Below, one piece after another: positions 61,000 to 64,000 of a DNA stretch of 64,000 bases. A program made the translations under genes and the position numbers. The DNA lies in assembly GCA_011317545.1 (NCBI GenBank), contig WUJK01000011.1, positions 387,501 to 451,500 on the forward strand, written 5' to 3'. Under the pieces are notes generated by a model that saw only the letters and a program-made list of their open reading frames with translations, made no database searches and was not told the DNA's origin. Origin of the DNA: Coniella vitis (taxonomy: Eukaryota; Ascomycota; Sordariomycetes; Diaporthales; Schizoparmaceae). Each line of letters opens with the position of its first letter. Within the stretch, counting starts at the first letter, position 1.

Positions 61000-61195
61000 C
61001 GGCTAGGTTATTTAACGCGGCTTAATTATTAATAAGTATACCGCCGATAGGTACGATAATGCCGCCGGTTAGGTTATTTAGCGCGGCCTAATTATTAATA
61101 GGTATACTACCGGCTAGGTTATTTAGTATAGGCTAGTTATTAATAGGTATATCGCCGGCTAAGTTATTTAGTATAGCTTAGTTATTTATATTAAT
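61000..61195. repeat. Tandem repeat of about four units
   Basis: Four diverged copies of a unit containing GGCTAGGTTATTTAGCGCGG and TTATTAATAGGTATAC, at about 61000, 61066, 61111 and 61154. On the minus strand they read as repeats of the type NN-x-AALNNLAG. Confidence 0.75.
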
Positions 61196-61599
61196 AGTAC
61201 GAGTAAATAGGTTAATATATAAGATAGAGATAGAAAGCTAATAGCTATTAATCTTAATAATAGAATAGGATAGATATTTAGTTATTTATAGAGATATCGA
61301 ACCTATTACCCTTCCTCCTTTAATATTATCTTTTTAAATAAATATAAGAATAGTTTTTTTAATATTCTTTTAGGTATTAATTTCTTTAATCTCGGGATTT
61401 ATAATTCCGACGAAATAGGTACGGAATCTTTATTCGAAATTTATCTAATTTCTTATTATTAATCCTTTAAACTAAATATATCCCGCTAGGTATTTTACCC
61501 CTATTACTCCTATTCTTTAATATTTACGCTTTATTTTAGCTATATTTATTAGTTAAAATTTACTCCGATACTTTTCTTACGGAAAATATATATCTAATA

Positions 61600-63500
61600 A
61601 TAAATATCCTCCTTATTATTTAACTCTATAGTATCTATTACGGTATAGATTAGTATAGGATTAAGACCTATTTCTCGAAAAGTATCTTAGAACCCTTATT
61701 AGCTGCTAATAGCTTTCGATAATTCCGATAATAGTAGTTCGGCTCTAGATATATAATAAAGATTAAGTTAATATTAAAGATATCGATACGGTATAAGATA
61801 TAGTAATCGAATATCTTCGGTAGCTATAGATAAGAAGTTTTATATAATTTTAAAGTAAAGTTTATAGATAGGTTATAGGAGGTATTCGTTATATTCTATT
61901 CTATCGATCTTAACTAAAGCCTTTAATTATTATAAATAACTTCTTAAGTATTCGATCTAATAATTAATTACCTTTCCCTTTTATAATAACCTAAAAAGAA
62001 TACTAGGTTTCCCTTCTTAAATATACCGCCGGTTATATTACTTACGGATAAAATAGCTATTTTACTCCTTAATAAAGGAAGAGTATTCCTAGCGAATTTA
62101 TAATATAAAGGTATAGAGAAGGGTAATACGGTTAGTAATATAATCCTATAATTATAAGCCTTTATATTAAAAGCGATTAAAATAGTTTTAAGAGATAAAT
62201 ATATTAATAAATAGACTTCTTTATATTATTAAATTTAAATATACCTATTAAAAAAGCGTTCGACGTTTATTAAGCTATATCTAGTAGGATTCGATTCTCT
62301 AATTCTTTATACTCTTATTAAAGTATTAGATATTATCGAGTATTAATAGTATATCTAGATTATAAATTAGTAGTTCCTAGCTAATAAATAATTCTAACGC
62401 CTCCGGTTAATTCTAAATAATATCGCTTTTAACTATCTATTTAGGTTTAACCTTATATTTTAATTTACTTATATAGGAAAGCTATTAGTATATTATAGCT
62501 ATAAGCGATATTTCTCCTTTATAATCGGAACGAATAATTATTAGTATAAATCCTAAGGTATTAATCGAATTAATATATTATACTAGGACTAACCGCTCGG
62601 TTAATCCCGATTAATTATAGAAGAGCTATAGAATAAAACGTAAATATATATTAATTATAATATAAATCTTAAAACTAAACTTTTAAAGCTTATAATATCT
62701 ATTTATAAATTAGATATAATTCGGACCTAGTATTATAAAGCCGTTATAGCGCTTTCGGAGTTACTAATACCGCTTATTTATCTATTCGGGAAACTATTAT
62801 TTAAATTCTATAAAAGCTTAATATATTAAGATATTAATACCTATATAGGAATATAAATAGTTATAAAGCCTATATTAATTTAATCGAGGAAAAAGTTAAA
62901 TAAATTTAGCCCTAGGGTTTATTTTATTATTTAACCGGGCGTTATCTTAAGGTTAGTTAATATCCGAGTTACGCTAATCGATTATAGAATATTCCCTAAA
63001 GTAAAGTCGGAGTTCTTCCTTCTATTTATCGATTTTAAGGTTAAATAATCGATATTATAGGTCGATACTTTTATAAAGCTGTTTAATATTAGTAATAGAA
63101 ATAGTAAATCCTTCTTTCTTAAGTAAATATTTAAGTTATTTATTAGTTAGTTTAAGGTTAAAAAAGTAGGTACGAATCCGATCCCGTAAAGCTAGGGAAT
63201 CCTATATATAGGTATACTAAGTACGGATATCCTAAGCTCTTATATAACGATAAAGAGTTTACCGGCTAATACGAATATTATAATAATCTCGAAGTATTAT
63301 AAGGAGCTTCGGTATTAATACTCCGAGGGAATATTATTAGGTAATCTAATTACGGATAAAGTCTAGATTATAAGGGGTATAACCTATAGGTATAATTAGA
63401 TATAGGGAAGGGAGGCTAAAAGCTCTATTAGTTTAATTAATAGTTAGGTAAGCTTTGCTATAATATTAAAAAATTCTTAGGAGAATACCTACCGCGATAA
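61600..63500 (-). pseudogene. RIP-decayed minus-strand frame, family unknown
   Basis: The inverse strand reads as protein through TAA/TAG stops over about 600 codons (pieces such as RYSLINVERFFNRYI, KFARNTLPLLRSKIAILSVS, NITGGIFKKGNLVFFLGYY). Further downstream on the same strand lies the Asn/Leu-rich tandem repeat at 61000-61195, possibly its C-terminus or a second ORF. No family was recognised. Confidence 0.4.
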
Positions 63501-63611
63501 TAGTAAAGGGGTATTAAAAATACGTTTTCTATAGCCCTAGGATAAACTAAATAATTTTCATTTTATATACTAGTGGGGTGCTTATAGGAAGAATGCTTAA
63601 AATCTAACTTA

Positions 63612-63661
63612 AATTAATTCAGGAATAAAATATGGGATAGTAAGCGCTGCAGACCTCCGTA
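63612..63661 (-). repeat. Right terminal inverted repeat
   Basis: Inverse partner of 46081-46130; followed directly by ACAGAC at 63662-63667. Confidence 0.9.
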
Positions 63662-63667
63662 ACAGAC

Positions 63668-64000
63668 CTCTTGTTAAGCATTGAAGGGGTCCTCCTTCCA
63701 AGGGTCTTCTTCCCCTCCTGGGTAATGAACTCTCCAGGCAGCGGGTTGGTTGCATTTTCCAGGACTGGCTGCCCTGCCCGCCTCATTGAGTGTCTCTACT
63801 TACTCTGCAGTGTAACTGTCGTACGGGGCGCAAACCGTACCAATAAAAACGCGGGGTCTCTGTTTTTTGTTTTGTTTTTTTTTTTGGTAACTGTACTCTC
63901 ACTTTGCTTCATTGTCTGCCATACGGAATGGGGGCGAAAGAGGGCAGCCCAAGGTGCTGACACACAGAACAGTTTTGTGAAAAAAAAAAAAAAAAAAAAA
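63668..64000. other. Unique flank after the element
   Basis: Normal composition returns. A T-run lies near 63870-63886 and an A-run closes the window. No gene is seen. Confidence 0.5.

Larger units (their letters stand above)
46081..63661. mobile_element. RIP-mutated 17.6 kb TIR element with nested Ty3/gypsy
   Basis: The ends are inverted repeats (46081-46130 and 63612-63661) flanked by the 6-bp direct repeat ACAGAC (46075-46080 and 63662-63667). Without the nested retrotransposon the element would be about 10.3 kb. From about 46205 to 63555 CA and TG are nearly absent while CG persists, the signature of RIP, and no intact ORF remains. Traces of coding exist at ~53.98-54.7, ~56.1-57.56, ~58.5-60.3 (plus) and ~61.6-63.5 kb (minus), but no family was recognised. 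A 6-bp duplication plus TIRs fits several classes (Maverick/Polinton, Dada, IS3EU, or a Starship-like element); none is proven. Confidence 0.82.

Noticed and set aside
46081..63661. Firm assignment of the outer element as a Maverick/Polinton or Starship
   Set aside because: The 6-bp duplication and size are suggestive, but I could not identify a polymerase, retroviral-type integrase or tyrosine recombinase in the decayed frames.
46081..63661. AT-rich block as a centromere or mitochondrial insertion
   Set aside because: TIRs, target duplications, LTRs and pol motifs show transposons; the AT bias follows from CA/TG loss rather than overall composition.
1..64000. tRNA or rRNA genes, CRISPR arrays
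   Set aside because: No tRNA B-box with matching acceptor stem, no rRNA-like segment and no regularly spaced repeats were found by eye.

Overview
The window is nuclear DNA of a filamentous ascomycete (Pezizomycotina, probably Sordariomycetes; Hypocreales is only a guess). The signs are GC-rich genes split by short GTRAGT...YAG introns, typically fungal families (NCS1 and MUP1-type permeases, a DUF3292-like protein, a Pth11-like rhodopsin-domain protein, a 2EXR protein), and a 17 kb AT-rich block carrying the CpA-to-TpA signature of repeat-induced point mutation (RIP).

Region 1 (1-15.3 kb) looks accessory. After the 3' part of an NCS1 nucleobase/allantoin permease come two interleaved, diverged gene pairs. 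One pair encodes small secreted four-cysteine proteins (3473-4154 plus, 9064-9793 minus) that share all intron positions. The other encodes divergent DHHC-palmitoyltransferase-like membrane proteins (5570-7179 minus, DHYC; 13503-15074 plus, DHFC) in inverted orientation. The DHHC-like pair also shares a downstream non-coding block that is far more conserved than the coding sequence. A PLP-dependent diaminopropionate ammonia-lyase-like enzyme and two tentative small genes lie among them.

Region 2 (15.3-46 kb) is ordinary fungal gene space with long intergenic gaps: a 12-exon methionine-type permease, an S33/TAP-like alpha/beta hydrolase, a DUF3292-like protein, a zinc alcohol dehydrogenase, a small Prp3_C/DUF1115-like protein, a Pth11-like seven-TM protein, an O-fucosyltransferase-like type II membrane protein, a 2EXR protein and a Cys-rich unknown. 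These genes do not form an obvious shared pathway.

Region 3 (46081-63661) is one 17.6 kb element with about 50-bp terminal inverted repeats and a 6-bp target duplication (ACAGAC). It has been split by a 7.27 kb Ty3/gypsy chromovirus with two 339-bp LTRs and its own 5-bp duplication (ATAAC). Nearly every CA and TG dinucleotide inside is gone, so no ORF survives. Decayed frames can still be traced because their stops are TAA/TAG only. The coding content of the outer element is unidentified. Unique sequence resumes after 63667.

Exon coordinates were derived by reading splice sites and checking phase by eye. No database search was possible, so family names rest on recognised motifs.
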